Below, piece by piece: positions 6,573 to 6,745 of a stretch of 6,745 nt of DNA. Numbering within the stretch: the stretch's first letter is position 1; the number at the start of each line of letters is the position of its first letter. Location: assembly GCA_007127625.1 (NCBI GenBank), contig SKYZ01000041.1:1-6745 (forward strand), read 5' to 3'. Both the position numbers and the translations under genes were made by a program. Source of the stretch: Aquisalimonas sp. (GTDB lineage: Bacteria > Pseudomonadota > Gammaproteobacteria > Nitrococcales > Aquisalimonadaceae). The notes under the pieces were generated by a model that did no database searches, had not been told where the DNA came from, and was given only the letters and a program-made list of their open reading frames with translations.

Positions 6573-6745
6573 GGCACCGGATTCAACAACGGTCGCAGCT
6601 CCGCAAGCAGGTCGGTGGCCAGCATGCCCCGTTCGCCGCGGACCGCGGCGCGGTCGCCGGCGGCGCCGTGGAGACAGCACCCTGCCAGAGCGCCCTGCTC
6701 CGGAGTCATGCCCTGCGCCACCAGGCCGCCGATGATCCCCGACAG
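6569..6745 (-). CDS. nnr: Bifunctional NAD(P)HX epimerase/dehydratase, C-terminal end only (partial)
   Basis: Only the last 58 codons are in the window; the frame is open at the right edge and ends in TGA at 6571-6569. The visible residues begin LSGIIGGLVAQGM and continue with CCLHGAAGD, RGERGM and LATDLLAELR. This is the typical end of the ribokinase-like dehydratase (NnrD) domain, where the upstream GSGDVLSG motif would lie just outside the window. The family repairs hydrated NADH and NADPH: the N-terminal domain epimerises the R and S forms, and the C-terminal domain dehydrates the S form using ADP (ATP in eukaryotes). Whether the epimerase domain is present cannot be seen; the full-length bifunctional call rests on gammaproteobacterial relatives. 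The stop codon overlaps the tsaE start as ATGA, so the two genes are probably translationally coupled. The neighbour tsaE supports the call, since yjeF-yjeE is a common pair. Confidence 0.88.
   Translation of the reverse strand: MSGIIGGLVAQGMTPEQGALAGCCLHGAAGDRAAVRGERGMLATDLLAELRPLLNPVP

Noticed and set aside
6573..6680. 36-codon N-terminal extension of tsaE
   Set aside because: It overlaps nnr in another frame and reads as an arginine-rich stretch. The TsaE family starts near the ATG at 6572.
1..6745. Mobile element, CRISPR array, tRNA/rRNA gene or toxin-antitoxin pair
   Set aside because: No direct-repeat arrays, transposase motifs, terminal inverted repeats or RNA-gene signatures were seen. 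The window is almost entirely conserved housekeeping genes in canonical order with even base composition.

Overview
This window is a stretch of core chromosome from a GC-rich gammaproteobacterium. The gene order nnr (yjeF) - tsaE (yjeE) - amiB - mutL - miaA - hfq - hflX matches the well-known cluster of E. coli and relatives. The Hfq core is nearly identical to the enterobacterial protein. High GC, an AmiB with a LysM domain, and a MutL that keeps the endonuclease motifs missing from E. coli argue against an enteric bacterium. They fit better with a purple-sulfur or halophilic lineage (Chromatiales/Ectothiorhodospiraceae-like) or a pseudomonad-like lineage. The lineage assignment is inference; no search was run.

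All seven genes lie on the minus strand and are read from right to left. At the right edge is the last 58 codons of nnr (NAD(P)HX repair), joined by an ATGA overlap to tsaE (tRNA t6A synthesis ATPase). A 114-base AT-rich spacer with a near-palindrome and a weak promoter candidate precedes amiB (periplasmic peptidoglycan amidase). A 96-base spacer with a GC hairpin separates amiB from mutL (mismatch repair). miaA (tRNA A37 dimethylallyltransferase) starts 2 bases after the mutL stop. A 161-base spacer holds an extended -10 promoter candidate, an Hfq-type ARN repeat and a strong ribosome binding site for hfq. hfq overlaps hflX (ribosome-associated GTPase) by 26 bases. The final 90 bases are non-coding and carry a possible promoter for the next gene, probably hflK by analogy, outside the window.

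The genes share no single pathway. tsaE and miaA both modify tRNA position 37 (t6A and the i6A family). amiB acts in cell division, mutL in DNA repair, hfq in small-RNA regulation, and hflX in ribosome rescue or splitting. Spacing suggests transcription units nnr-tsaE, amiB-mutL-miaA and hfq-hflX, with probable read-through between them.

I found no mobile element, CRISPR array, tRNA, rRNA or defence gene, and no sign of recent gene transfer. The long plus-strand open frames are GC-driven shadows of the minus-strand genes. I see no undescribed system here. The items worth a look are regulatory details around hfq and amiB, the hfq/hflX overlap, and the endonuclease-type MutL.
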